This document shows, piece after piece, positions 24,528 through 35,694 of a stretch of DNA of 64,000 bases. The DNA comes from Eimeria necatrix (lineage: Eukaryota > Apicomplexa > Conoidasida > Eucoccidiorida > Eimeriidae). The stretch spans positions 1 to 64,000 of the forward strand of contig NW_013654609.1 of the NCBI RefSeq assembly GCF_000499385.1. The letters are read 5' to 3'. The notes below the pieces were generated by a model that saw only the letters and a program-made list of their open reading frames with translations, searched no databases and had not been told where the DNA came from. Positions within the stretch are counted from its first letter, which is position 1. Each line of letters starts with the position of its first letter. The translations under genes and the position numbers were made by a program.

Positions 24528-26944
24528 CCGCTTCTGCTGTTGGTCTTGCGATAAGGAGGCTCTCAGGGTCTGCCTGAGAGAAGGCCCCCTCAGCCCCCCG
24601 GTTGCACACCACGTTTGCCCCCTGAAGACGCGGAGGCCATCACAGCCTCTTGGGTGACTTCCTTCACTCGATGGCGGATATCCCCGAGAGATCCCCCACC
24701 GCAAAGTGGACTCGGGGCTCCTGGGTATAGACCCCAGCCCTCGGTGAGGGGTTGCAGGCCGATTCAGGGGAGGGGGGTTCCCTACGGAGCTGCACGCGTC
24801 TGACTGCTGCAGCGAAAGCAGCAGAAACAACAGCAGCAGCAGCAGCAAAGAAATATAACAGCATAATGATAGCAAAGCACTTTGTGTAATGCTAGGATGC
24901 GACGAAAGCTAAAACGGAAACGCGCAAATGCTTCTCTGTTGCTTTCGCATGCAAGAGCTCACCACACGCTGGGAAGAGACCCGCTGCCTAGACAGAGCCT
25001 CCTTGGTTTGCGCGAGCTGCAGGAGGCACAGCGCAGCAGATGACTTGCTTAATGGTGCATGCAAGGCTCCGAAGGTCCACAGCCTCTTCCGCAAGGCCCC
25101 TTGTTCTGAATACATGCTGCTATAGTTCGGGGTTCTACGCGCGTGTCTTGCTGCCACTGCCTTCACCGAGTGCCTCTGTCCCTGCCTCTCTTAGTGCCCC
25201 TATTCCTAGCCCTATGCTCTGACCTCTTCGCATGCAGCTCGCAGTTTTTGCCGCAGAAGGGCTGCGGCCTCCGTCGTTTTCTTAAGTTCCTCTTCTTGCG
25301 TTGCATGCGCTGCCTCGAGGGCTTCGAAGCCTCGCCGCAGCGTTTCCATTTCAAACTGCAGCTGAGCCACTTGGCTCTGGCACGCAAAGAACTTGGCTTG
25401 GTAGTTCTGAAAACACCCACCCGAGTCCAAAGGCCAAATCCCTGCGCCCCACTCTAGAGCAAAAGCCCTAAACGCAAAAAGTGAATACTTTGCGTTTACA
25501 GCCAAGACTCCTGAGTTGCATCAAGACTCTGTGAGCTCTTATTTGGTTATTTTCTCTTTGCCTGTTGGCCAGTACAAGGCCTGTTGGCCAGTACAAGGGG
25601 AACAAAGCAAAAAGGTGGAGGCCTGAAAAGTGATTGGCTCGGGTAGCTGACCTTGTACTTAGAGAGCTGCTGTAGCTCTGCTTCGCTATTCAGACACCTT
25701 TGCTGCGCTGTCTTTAGCTCTTCTGAGAGAGTTTGATTGTCGGCAAGCTGCATGCAGCAGCAGCAGCAACAAAGACACCTACAGCCACGGAAAATAACAA
25801 CGTGCAAGATGGAGCAGCCCCAACAACAGAATCGATGCTACGAGCCTAGCTAACGAAAGTGACTTCAGCACATTTCTGGTTGCCGCTGCTGCTGCAGGTA
25901 GTGCGGCCCCTGCTGCTGCTCCCGGTTCTTGTCGCACGCTGCTGATGCAACCGCTGCTGCGGCAACTGCTGCAGCTCGTGCTGCAACGTTGCTGCTTGCG
26001 CTGCGCATCTCGTGGCATCAGCGGGGGCTATTGCTGCTGCCAAACAAGCTTACCAATCGCTCATTTTCCTCTAACGCGGAGTTAAGCTGCCGCTTTTGCC
26101 TCGAGGCGGCTGACTTCCATCTGTCGGACTGCACAGCAACAGGAGCAGGAACACTTTTCCCCCTTCACTTTTTCTTTCCTTGGCCAAAAAAGGTGCAAGG
26201 GGAGGATTAGGCGCATCAGCACAAGGGCCTTCAGCCTTAGGGTTTAGGGTTTTCGGCCCTAGGGTTTAGGGCCTCGCGTGAGCAGCGCCTCACGTGAGTC
26301 GCAGCAAGCGCAGCATCTTCCGTGAGGTCTTCTAGAGCCTGAGACAGAGCCTCTAAAGCCCTCCAAGTCTCTGTGTGTGGCAGCGCTGAGCTGCTGCGGG
26401 ATTCAGCTGCAGCAGGACTGCGGGGAGAGGACCCAGAGAGCCTCCGGGGGGACCCCAGCTCCTCCTGGGCCAGCCTCCGCGCCCGCAGGGACAGCCGCCG
26501 CAGCTTGGCCGCCACTCTGTAGGCTGCAGCAACGGGGCCCCCTTCTTCTTCTCCCACTTCATCCCCACTTTCAGAAGCCGACGGCGTTGGGTCTTCAAGC
26601 CCAAGGGGCCCCAAGGTGACCCCGGCTTCCCGGGGACCCCTAGGGGTCCCCCGGCACCAATAGTCGCCCTCTTCCCCCACAGAGTCCGACAGAATAGACT
26701 GTCTTCGCCCACTACTTGTTCCCGGTGGCCCCGTTTTGAGGCTCCGGAGCCCGTAGGGGCTCCCTTGGGGCTGATTCTGCATGAAGCCCATCCTGAGCGA
26801 AGTCGATGGCTCTTTTGTGGAGTCATCGGGTATATAGGGAACTTTATGGCCCCCGAAAGCCCTGGGGGAGCCCCCAGGCCCTGCGACCGTGGTTCCGGTT
26901 CCCCATGGGCCCTGGCCTGCGTCCGCCTCCCCCCTTTCCGCCAT
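23721..26944 (-). CDS. Coiled-coil protein with C-terminal tail anchor (unrecognised)
   Basis: I do not recognise a named family. Exon 1 (26944-26294, starts MAERGEADAG) is Gly/Pro/Ser-rich and ends in a helical part, WRALEALSQALEDLTED, at a GTGAGG donor. Exon 2 (from 26128 after TGTGCAG, phase 0) encodes RQLNSALEENERL. Further exons near 26030-25860, 25750-25654 (SEELKTAQQRCLNSEAELQQ), 25410-25220 (VAQLQFEMETLRRGFEALEA) and 25030-24960 (QLAQTKEALSRQ) are heptad-like. The last exon (about 24800-23721) carries poly-Gln, LRAHGVSSASLLQVSRLRKN, then a final hydrophobic segment CVVLIIVAAAASALWL eight residues before the stop. This architecture (disordered head, long coiled coil, tail anchor) is that of golgin- or tether-like membrane proteins, so a Golgi/ER tethering role is a reasonable guess but not shown. 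Exon borders in the middle are approximate. Confidence 0.6.
26237..26271. repeat. Telomere-type TTTAGGG repeats in intron 1 of the coiled-coil gene
   Basis: TTAGGGTTTAGGG, a short spacer, then CTAGGGTTTAGGG on the plus strand. It lies 23 bases inside the intron downstream of the exon-1 donor (minus-strand gene), so the transcript carries the C-rich strand. Confidence 0.85.
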
Positions 26945-29306
26945 TTCTTGGGGCAAATGTTGACAGTTGGGGGCCCTCTGAGCTACAGAAGGACCCCCCT
27001 AGCTCTTTTTGGACTTCGTAGGCTTCATTTCAGTGTGATTAAAGCTCAGGCGGGGACAGCGCTCGACGGCTGTGGCCAGGTTGCGTGAGCAGAAGGAACC
27101 GAGGGTAACTCTCGGCTCTCAGGAGAGAAAAATTGCTAAAATAAAAGCTTGAATTAAATATAAAGCTGTGGAAAAGGACACAAGTTAATGAAAGACAGCA
27201 GCAACAACACCCACCCAACAAACTCGACGCCGGCAGCCTCGCGCAGCCCAACCACCGAGGGCCCGAGACCGCCCGGGGCCCCTAGAGCCCCGCACGAGCT
27301 ACCCGCAATATCCCTCATCCAAAAGCCTTTATTTGCAACAGTTACATATATAGAACATGCACATTGAAGTTTAGTTACAGGGGCGCGGCGGGAGAGGGAG
27401 TGGGAGGCAGCCAACGGTCTGTTTGGACCGGACCACATTTGTTGCATTGCTTGGCGACGGCCCCAGGGCTTCCGGGGACCCCACAGCACGCTCTATTAGG
27501 CCTTAAGGGCCCCCAAAGCGGCCACTGAGCTTCCTGCGACTATTATCTATTGCCCGCTGCCTCCAGCCTGCTGGGCTGGGGCCCCAGCAAGAGCCACCAA
27601 GGCAGTGCCTAGGGCCTCCTGGCCTGCACTGACGGGCCAACGAAGGGGAAACTGCCTTCAAATAGACTTAACTCAGCTAGTTGGGCTCTAGGGAGAAACA
27701 GCGGGAGAGGCTGGGGGGTTGCACTGCCGCTGCAGAGCTTCCCCCCAGTGCCAGAGCAATTGCTGGCAGCAGTAGCTGCTGACGAAGGCACAGCAGCCAC
27801 AGCGCGACCTGCGAGCAGCAGACTTTGGCTGCAAACAATAAGAAGTGTCAATGGCTGTCGCTGGGGACACACAAAGCTAACAGCTTCTAAAAACAGAGAA
27901 CCTTAAGTCTTGCCTTGCGACCTCCGGGTCTTCATTACTACGCCGAAGACGTGCTCCTTCTATGGCAGGTCTTTGCCAGCCGTGGCTGCTGGCTGCGAAT
28001 TGCCCAGCACCTCAGGCCTTCCCCTTAAGGCCGCCGCTTTTACACTTTTAGACCTTAGAGGAGCCCTGAGGCTCATGGGAGAAATCCTTGCAAGAGGAAA
28101 GCAGCAAGGAAGACCCCGCAGCAGCCAAGGCTGTTATTGGCTGGCCACAGCCCAGCTTTCGCCTCTTTCTCCAGGACACCGTGACTGACTGGCTCTTCCA
28201 GACAAACCCTGTCGAGGGATGCACAGCAAACAGTGCCTATGGGCCAAAGCCACTCTTAATGCTTAACTAAGGAGGCCAAAGCCTCTCTGCTGAACTTTAT
28301 AGAGAGGCCACTAGGGTGTAGGTCTTGAAGGGAAAAGCCCTTTAAAGCCAAAGTTTCTCATAATGCTTGGCATCAAAGGCCAAAGCCCCTCTTAGTGCTC
28401 AAATACCTCAATGCTTAACTTACAAGGCCGAAGCTCTTCTTAGTTCTAATTTTGAGGCCGAAGCCCTTTTGAATTCCCATCTTGCAACCAAAGCCCAAAG
28501 CCCCTTTTAATCCTTTGCCCAAAGGGCCAAACCTCTAATACTAAATTCTTAATGCTGAAGCATCTCTGCAGTTTTAAGGCCAGAGACCGCTTTAGTGCAT
28601 AGCTTCAGGCCAAAACCCCTGTTATTACTTAATTCTAGCCACCTAACTTTAAGGCCAAGGCTCCAGTTACTACTTAACTTCAACCACTTTGCTTCAAGGT
28701 CAAAGCCTCCGTTACTACGTAGCTTCAACTACTAAACTTAGGACCAAAGCTCCCGTTACTACTTAACTTTAACTGCTTAACTTCAATGGCAAAGCCCCCC
28801 ATTCCAGTTGGTTTAAATACTTATCTAGGAGGCCAAAGCCTCACCTACTGCTTAATTCAGCAATTGCCAGTTACTTAACCAGCCAGATCTAATGCCCGTA
28901 TGCCGCCACGGCTAGCTGAAGCTGCGTTGTGGCTAGCCAGGGCTGCTGAGCAGCTAGTTGCGGGCAGCCAGGGGCCATGGCTTGCCCAGCACAACAAAAA
29001 CACAATGAATGTTGAAAATAAAAACTCCATATGAAATGGGAGAGTAAGAGGCCCTCTAGCCTGCCTTGGTGCTTAACTATGCGGCCCCAGTGCCCCTTCT
29101 TTGGCTCTGGCTGCGGCTGGGCAGATGGGGGCCCCAGGCCAGCAACCGAAGCAGAGGCGACTCCCTCTGTTGCGAGGGGAGCCATTTTCGGGGCGAAAAG
29201 AGTTTATTGTATTTATTAAATGGGTTATTTAGCTGTTGTGCGCATCCGCGGGTGCCCGCGGGTGCGCCCGCGTGGCCCACATATGAGCTATTCTAACTAC
29301 TTGCAG
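26945..29306. other. Intergenic region between the coiled-coil gene and the ABCG gene
   Basis: No supported gene. Short ORFs at 27154-27489 and 27609-27872 (-) and 27910-28188 (+) show no domain, coiled coil or splice context. The left part should hold the promoter of the coiled-coil gene and the right part the 3' end of the ABCG gene. The middle is a degenerate tandem repeat field listed separately. Confidence 0.55.
28190..28880. repeat. Degenerate tandem repeat field, AAAGCCCCT...TTACTACTTAACTT
   Basis: About 15 imperfect units of roughly 40-50 bp share the elements AAGGCCAAAGCC (or variant), CTNTTA, TTACT(A)CTTAACTT and sometimes GCTTAACT. They are clearest at 28255-28330, 28375-28450 and 28640-28850. 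The field is unrelated to the CAG and telomere-like motifs and has no open frame through it. Confidence 0.7.
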
Positions 29307-31755
29307 CTAGCACTCTAAGCCTATTCGCCTGTTGCAGTACTTCAAGCCTATGAAGGCCATCGCGCGCAGCACAAATGCTATGGTCGCCAAAATGGCCAAG
29401 TTGGGCCCCAGCCGCGTGTCGCTGAGGCCCCCAGACACAGACAGGAAATCCGGGGGCAGGCCTTCCCAGGTAGGGTTGTTGTTGAACTCGTTCGCCGTGA
29501 AACACAGATAAGGGTAGTGAATGAAGGAAATGTACTTCAGCCAGCGGATCCACGACTGCGCAGCACCAGAAAAAGCCACAAAAATGCAACACAAACAAGC
29601 CAAAGCAACCCCGCTCAACACCCTCTTTCGTTCAGTTTGCTGCTGTAGCTGCTCCTGCAGTGACTGCAGCCAAAAAATGCAGCAAATGCTGCTACCGCTA
29701 CAGCTGTTTTTCTGGCAGCAGCAGGCAGTCAAGGACTCACTGGAATGTCTTGCTCACGGATGTAGAACCCGCAAACAAGGAGAATCACAACGAGCACCAC
29801 CGGAGAAAAACTCTGCGCAACCGACAGCCTCGGGGCTGCAGATCCAGTAGCAACAGCATCAGCAACAGCAGCAAAATGAGGCTTTTGACCTGTCGCTGTG
29901 TGCGTGCGCCCAGCAACAGTAGCACCAACACAAGGCCTGGCAACTACTGAAGGCTGCTGGAGTTGTTGCTTGAGCACTGCGTTGTGAGTTGAGGTGTCTG
30001 CACACTGCAACCCCAACAACTACGGATTCCGCAGCTCACAAATGGAGGCCGCGAAGAAAAGGAAAGAAGTCGAGGCGAAAATGGACAACTGGGCAATCAC
30101 CAAGTACAACACAAAACGAACGAAGTCAGCTGACATGCCTGAAAGACACAAAGCAAACGCCGTGCACAGCAGCCATAAAAAACCACACTCACAAAAAAGA
30201 TCCAGCCTAAAGGGAGAAATGGGCAACTCTAGACATAATTAACCTTCTCGATTGCAGCCGCAAGAAAAGACATGTAATGGCACTGACACGGGAGAGCAGC
30301 CTGGCTGGCCGCCTGCTGCCTGTGCAGCAAAGCCACTGCTGGATACCGCGGCACTGCAGCTCAGCTAGCTAGCAGCTAGCTTAACTATCATCTAGACAGC
30401 AACTAGCTTAACTGCTGTCAGCTAGCTAGCAGCTAGGTGGCACCTCTCAAGCCCGGGGGCCGTGGGGAGGCGTGTGGGGCGAGGCCTACGTACACCTCAG
30501 ACAGCGTACGTGCACCTCGGAGAGAGTACGTACACCTCAGAGCAACGGGCGCGAGACTCACCCGACATCCAGTATGATATAACAAGAACAGCCGTGAGAG
30601 GTAAATGCTGGAAAGGCATAGACGCGAGCGACTTGGCCATGAAGTACGCGAAGGGGGTATAAGTTCCATTTGCAGTGTCTCTAGATAGCAGCAGCAGCGG
30701 CAGAAACAAATACAGAAGCGCAATAAGTGCATGCAGCTTAGAGAGCATCTTCTGCAGCCCATCCAACCGCCGCCTGTTCCTGGCCACTGACTGCTTAGAT
30801 ATGGGCAGACTAGCTGGCTAGCTAGCTGGATAGCTAGCCAGCTAGAGGCTAGCTAGCTGGCTAGCTAGCTAGCTAGCCAGCGCAGCCCACAGCCACGCAA
30901 CAGCATCCCCACCTGTTGAAAAGCTCGCGGTCTTCAGCAAAAAGTGACAGACAGTCAAGCGGGGCAAAGACAATGTGCGTAGCCAGAAAGAATATACACC
31001 CCAGCATGTTGCGCGCCGCTATTTCTAAGGGGCCGCTCTCGGGCACCTTCCAGAATATAGCACCTGGGAAAAACAAAGCCGAAAGAAACAAAAAGGCTTG
31101 TTACAAATGAAGACAGACGCTAGCACACTCTTCTGGTTCAGTGCTGCTGCTAACACTGCAGCCCTGCGGCGGCGCTAGGCTGCGTCTGCACTTGCTGCTG
31201 TGCCCGCTGCAGTAAGCTGTCGTGCTCGCTGCAGCAAGATGCTGCGTTCGCTGCAGTAAGCTGATGCACCAGTCGCGGCAAGCTGCTGCGACCGCTGCAG
31301 CAAGCTGCCACGACCGCTGCAGCAAGCTGTTACGACCGCTGCAGCAAGCTGCTACGACCGCTGCAGCAAGCTGCTACGACCGCTGCAGCAAGCTGCTACG
31401 ACCGCTGCAGCAAGCTGCTGCGGCCGCTTGCTCCAGCGGTCGGCTGCTGCTGCAGCCTTCTGCAGGCTTTGTGGGCATTTGTTGCTGCTGGGCTGCCTCA
31501 CCCACAATGAAGCCGAGAAGAGTGTTCAGGAGCAGCTGCACAATTGTCACCAGCGGATTTCGCACGAAGTTCACCGCCGTCATCCGCATGATCACCAGAA
31601 ACTCCGTTACCCAGCGGCTCCTGAGGTCGCACAAAGCGAGCCAGCACACCCAGATGCATATTACGCAGAATCACATTCCACAGTATATATATTATATATT
31701 ATATATTGTATTGTACGAGCCACATACATTTTATACAGTATGTGTATATGTACAT

Positions 31756-31795
<40 letters not shown>

Positions 31796-33696
31796 GCAAG
31801 ACAGCACCCTCACGAATATATAGTATACATGCATATATACACCTTTATTTTTTATTTTGTAGTATGCACGCAATATATATTTTGCTTACCGGCTTATACG
31901 TCAATATACACATATATGTAATAAATGCACACATGCATTTTGGCCCTCGTATGACAGCATAAATCTCCATTATATTTCATAGTATGCAAATAACGCATAT
32001 TTCGAATGCCGTTTTAAATGCCAATGTACCTATACACCCAACGAATGCATACATGCACTTTGACCGCCAAATATATATAACACCCCAGAAAAATGTTAAA
32101 AGAGAGCAAACTGATAAAGAAAGACCCTGGACAAAACCACCGGAAGTTGTGCAGGGGCCCTCAGCCCCACAGGGCCTGATCCCGCCGCTGGGGGCCAGGC
32201 TGAAGAGTGGGGTCCCTGCAGGGGTTTAGGCCTATCTTACAAGAAGGCTCTGTGGGCCTGGAGGCGCTGCTGCAGGCCCTTGTAGGCCTGCTTGTCTTTG
32301 GGATGCTGCAACTCCTGGTCAATGCGAGCAGCAACAGCAGCACAGAGAGGAGACGCCTGGTAGAAGGCGGGGAGGCGGTCAACTTCTTCTTGAGTGACTG
32401 TGACGCGAACCATGTGGGACTCGAAGTGCGAAAGCTGTGGCCCCTGGGCCTCTTCTGCGTCTGCTGCTTCCATAAGAATGTGCGCAGCGCTTTCTTCCCT
32501 GCCCAGGGGCCTGTGTTCCAGGGGCCCCATGATGCCCCCGTCTGCAAGCTCTTCCTCCATCTCCGTTTCCCGCCGCTGCTGCTGTTGCTGCTGCTGCTGC
32601 ACGGCGTACTGCTGCTGCTCTTGCTGCTGCTTCGGGTGCTGGCTGCTGCAGGAGGGCAGCGTCAGCAGCTGCTCCCCCACAGGGCCCCCCGTAGACTGCT
32701 GCTGCTCCTCCTGCGGCTCGCTGCGCACTGTCAGCAGGTCCAGCAAAAAGTCTGCGGGGTTAAACCGCGGGGGGCACCGCAGCCCCAGCCGCGCGAAGTA
32801 GCTGCTGCACTGCGTCGCTGGCCCTTGAAACACTATTTGCCCCCGGTGCAGCAGCATTAGCTCATCAAACATGGCAAACAGCTGCAGCACAGACACGCAC
32901 CACCGCGCTGCAGCTTCAGCACTTCGGCCTAAACGGCGGAGAGCGGGCGCTGCTGCTACGCTGGCTGCTAATGTACTGGCGGCTGCTGCACTGGCTGATG
33001 CTGCACTGGCTGCTGCTGCGCTGCTGACGGCTGCTGCAGCTGGGCGATGCAGGGAGTGCGCGGGGCTTTCGCGTCGGGGGAAAAGCAAGAAAAGTAAATA
33101 AAGGTGATGGACAACGCAAGAGAAGTGCTGTTGCTGCTGCTCAGGTTAAGCTAGTTCGTTCTTAGGGGTAAAAGTCCAAAAGGTGAAAAAAAAAACAAAA
33201 AAACAACAGAGAAACTCACCTGAGACCGAGGCTGGTGCACTGTACAGACAACTGTGCGGCCCCCCGTCCGCGCCAGGCGCAGCAGCAGCCGGATCGTGTC
33301 GAACGCCAGCGCAGCATCTAGCCCTGACGTTGGCTCATCTGCATGCAGCAGCAGCAGCAGAAGCAGCAGCAGCGGTAGCAGCAGCAGCAGCGGCTTTTGC
33401 TGCTGCAGGCTTAGGATTTGAACCGAACAGAAGCTGCTGACGCGCCCAGAAGCCGCTGCAGCCGAGGCTGTTTAGAAGTCGAGGAAATGGTCTGATGATT
33501 ATTTACTGGAATTGCATTATATTTGATTTACCCAAGAAAATAAGAGAAGGATTATTCAGCAGCTCCACCGCCAAAGCAACCCTTTTCATTTCGCCGCCGC
33601 TGAGGCCCTTGCGCTCGGAGCCGCCAATTCGGGTGTCTCGACAGTGGTACAAATTCATGGACTGCAGCACTTCTTTCATGCGCTGTTCCCTTGCCT

Positions 33697-33729
<33 letters not shown>

Positions 33730-34914
33730 AAGGCGGCATTTCTGCAAATGCAGCATTTTTATAAATGCAAATTAAGGAAGTTTACATATTACTTTGCCGT
33801 TTTTAGACAGCTGCACAAATAACAACCGATATCAAGCACTAAAGAAAGCAGAGAGCCGCGCTGGGCGAAGGGGCGGAGAAAGGCAGCAGCAGGTGGAAAC
33901 GAAGACAAGCAGCAGCAGCAGACAGCTCTGAGCCCTAGGGCCTCTCATAAAAGGTATTTAATTACTATTTGTGCTTTTAACACTGAATTTGGAATTTGTT
34001 TTCAACAAGGAGGAGACAAAAAGCTAAATTCCCTTGTTTGTCAGCCAGACAAAAGCGCTGCTTGCAAACCGCCGGCTCTGTACTGCTCAAGAGCCCACAG
34101 AAGCAACAAGGCAGCAGCAAGCAGCAGCAGCAGCAAACACGTAGCAGCAGCAGCAAGCAGCAAACAAAGACTCCCCACGTTTCTAGAAACGCCCGGCAGC
34201 TTCAAAGCGGCGAAATAAGAAAGATATTCCCAAACGGTGACATAGGAGGGTAGAATGTCTTTCTGTACATACACCCGGAAGCGCACATTGGGGAAAAAAC
34301 AAAAAAGATTAAAAGACTTAAAAAATAATAGAAGGGGAACTGAACTCCCAGCAGAGGGAGAAGCATGCAGCAACAAAACGCCCGCAGACTCAAAGACAAA
34401 TAGCAGCAAACTAGCCCGTAAAAAAGCACCGCAGCAGCACAACCAGCAGCAAACGCAGCAGAAAATGGAGCAGCAGCAAGTGCAGCAGCAGCAGCAGTGA
34501 AGTGCACTGGAGACATACAGGGCAGCAGCAAAAATAGAGAAAAGGGAGACACCGGGGAAGCAGCAGCAGCAAACGAGCAGGGGCAGATGCAGCAAACGGC
34601 AAAAGCGGCAGCAGAGATAAGAATATAAAAGCAAGCAGCAAATATGAAAGAGACAGAGACAAAACAAGAAGCAGCAGCTGCTGCAGGCCGTCCCACAAGT
34701 CCCCAAGACAGAGATATCTGTGTCGAGGAAGTTCGAAATGAAACACTTTGGAGAAATAAACACAAAAAAATTTTAAATATAATCTAATTAAAAGTGACAG
34801 GTCACCTGCATTATATAGGTCGAAAAAGAGGACAAAGGAGAACCCGCAGGGGCCCCCCGGTAGACCAAAGTTCCGGATATTAACACTCGAGAAGAAGCTT
34901 TAGAGCGGCCTGCA

Positions 34915-34945
<31 letters not shown>

Positions 34946-35694
34946 CATTCGAAGCAGCACCAGCAGCAGCACCAGCAAGAGCATTGGCGAAGCTGCAGTA
35001 GCATCCGGAATAGCAGCAGCGTTCGAAGCAGCAGCAGCCTCAGAGACAGCAGCAGCAGTTAGCTGCATTTGCTGCAGCACAGGCAGCAGCGGCCCCTGGT
35101 GCCGCTGCAGCCGCCCTAGGGTTTAGGGTTTAGCTAAACCCTAGGGCTAAACCCTAAAGCCACCCCAGCCGCACCTGCCAGGGCATTCAGCAGAGTGGTT
35201 TTGCCGGAGCCACTGGGGCCCATAATAACCAGCATAGAGCCTGGGCGGACGCAGAGGTTAATATCCTTAAGAATGACGTTGAGGCCCGTGTTGCTGCTGC
35301 TGCTGCTGCTGCTGTTGCTGCTGCACTGCCTGCCGCTGCTCTGGGCCGTGGAGAGCCCCCCGTGGGGCCCGGAAAGCTCCCCCTCCTCGAGCTGCAGCGG
35401 CGCCGACTTGCTGCTGCTGCTGCTGCAGCACAGGCTGCTGCAGCACAGGCTGCGCAGCGAACCCGAAAGGTCCCGCCGAGTCCGAATTGCGTAGCAGAAG
35501 TTCTTTGCTATCAGAGTTACTGGAGCCACCCCAGCGGGGCTGCTCCAGGCCTTGCCTTCCATGGGAGGAGGGGGCCCCACGTGGGGCCCCGTAGAGGGAA
35601 GTTCTGCATCTGGGGCCCCCTGGGGGGCCCCCAGGAGGCCCTCGCGGGACAGCTCCATGGCTGAAGTTGTGTTCGCTTCAGCCTCTGCCTTCAT
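29307..35694 (-). CDS. ABC transporter, ABCG (white/BCRP) subfamily half-transporter
   Basis: ABCG half-transporters dimerise in membranes and use ATP to export lipids or drugs. Domain order is NBD then TMD, as in ABCG. Exon 1 (35694-35175) ends with Walker [17 protein letters not shown]; exon 2 (34909-34806) ends YIMQ, the Q-loop glutamine; exon 3 (34262-34179) is [18 protein letters not shown]; exon 4 (33694-33532) has signature [16 protein letters not shown]; exon 5 (33338-33220) has Walker B/D-loop DEPTSGLD and H-loop [10 protein letters not shown]; all phases match. Exon 6 (32881-32241) carries the RGQIVFQGP and [10 protein letters not shown] motifs plus a Gln-rich insert. TMD exons follow at about 31610-31500, 31068-30917, 30690-30565, 30140-30000, 29830-29740 and 29555-29307 (ending RRIGLEC). 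The start at 35694 is the first Met of the open frame; an upstream 5' exon is possible. Substrate unknown. Confidence 0.9.
30797..30885. repeat. AGCTAGCTGG tract in ABCG intron
   Basis: Contiguous GCTAGCTGGATAGCTAGC-type units between the transmembrane exons at about 31068-30917 and 30690-30565. A second, sparser cluster lies at about 30360-30440 in the next intron. Confidence 0.75.
31205..31432. repeat. 22-bp minisatellite GCAGCAAGCTGCTACGACCGCT in ABCG intron
   Basis: The unit reads GCAGCAAGCTGCTACGACC plus GCT. Five to six near-identical copies occupy about 31298-31430, and several decayed copies extend left to about 31205. It lies in the intron between the exon ending near 31500 and the exon starting near 31068. 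It looks like a higher-order product of the CAG-rich background. Confidence 0.85.
31682..31800. repeat. TA microsatellite in ABCG intron
   Basis: TATATATTATATATTA units then an uninterrupted run of about 36 bp of TA near 31756-31792. It lies between the ABCG exon at 32881-32241 and the exon near 31610. ORFs read through it (YIYIYI) are artefacts. Confidence 0.9.
35114..35157. repeat. Head-to-head telomere-type repeat palindrome in ABCG intron 1
   Basis: CCTAGGGTTTAGGGTTTAG meets CTAAACCCTAGGGCTAAACC. The central 20 bp (35124-35143) are a perfect palindrome, TAGGGTTTAG followed by its reverse complement. It starts about 18 bases inside the intron after the Walker A exon. Confidence 0.9.

Noticed and set aside
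27154..27489. Minus-strand ORF upstream of the coiled-coil gene
   Set aside because: No splice link to exon 1 at 26944, no domain and biased composition; kept as intergenic.
31706..31921. Plus-strand ORF with YIYIYI repeats
   Set aside because: Read through a TA microsatellite inside an ABCG intron.
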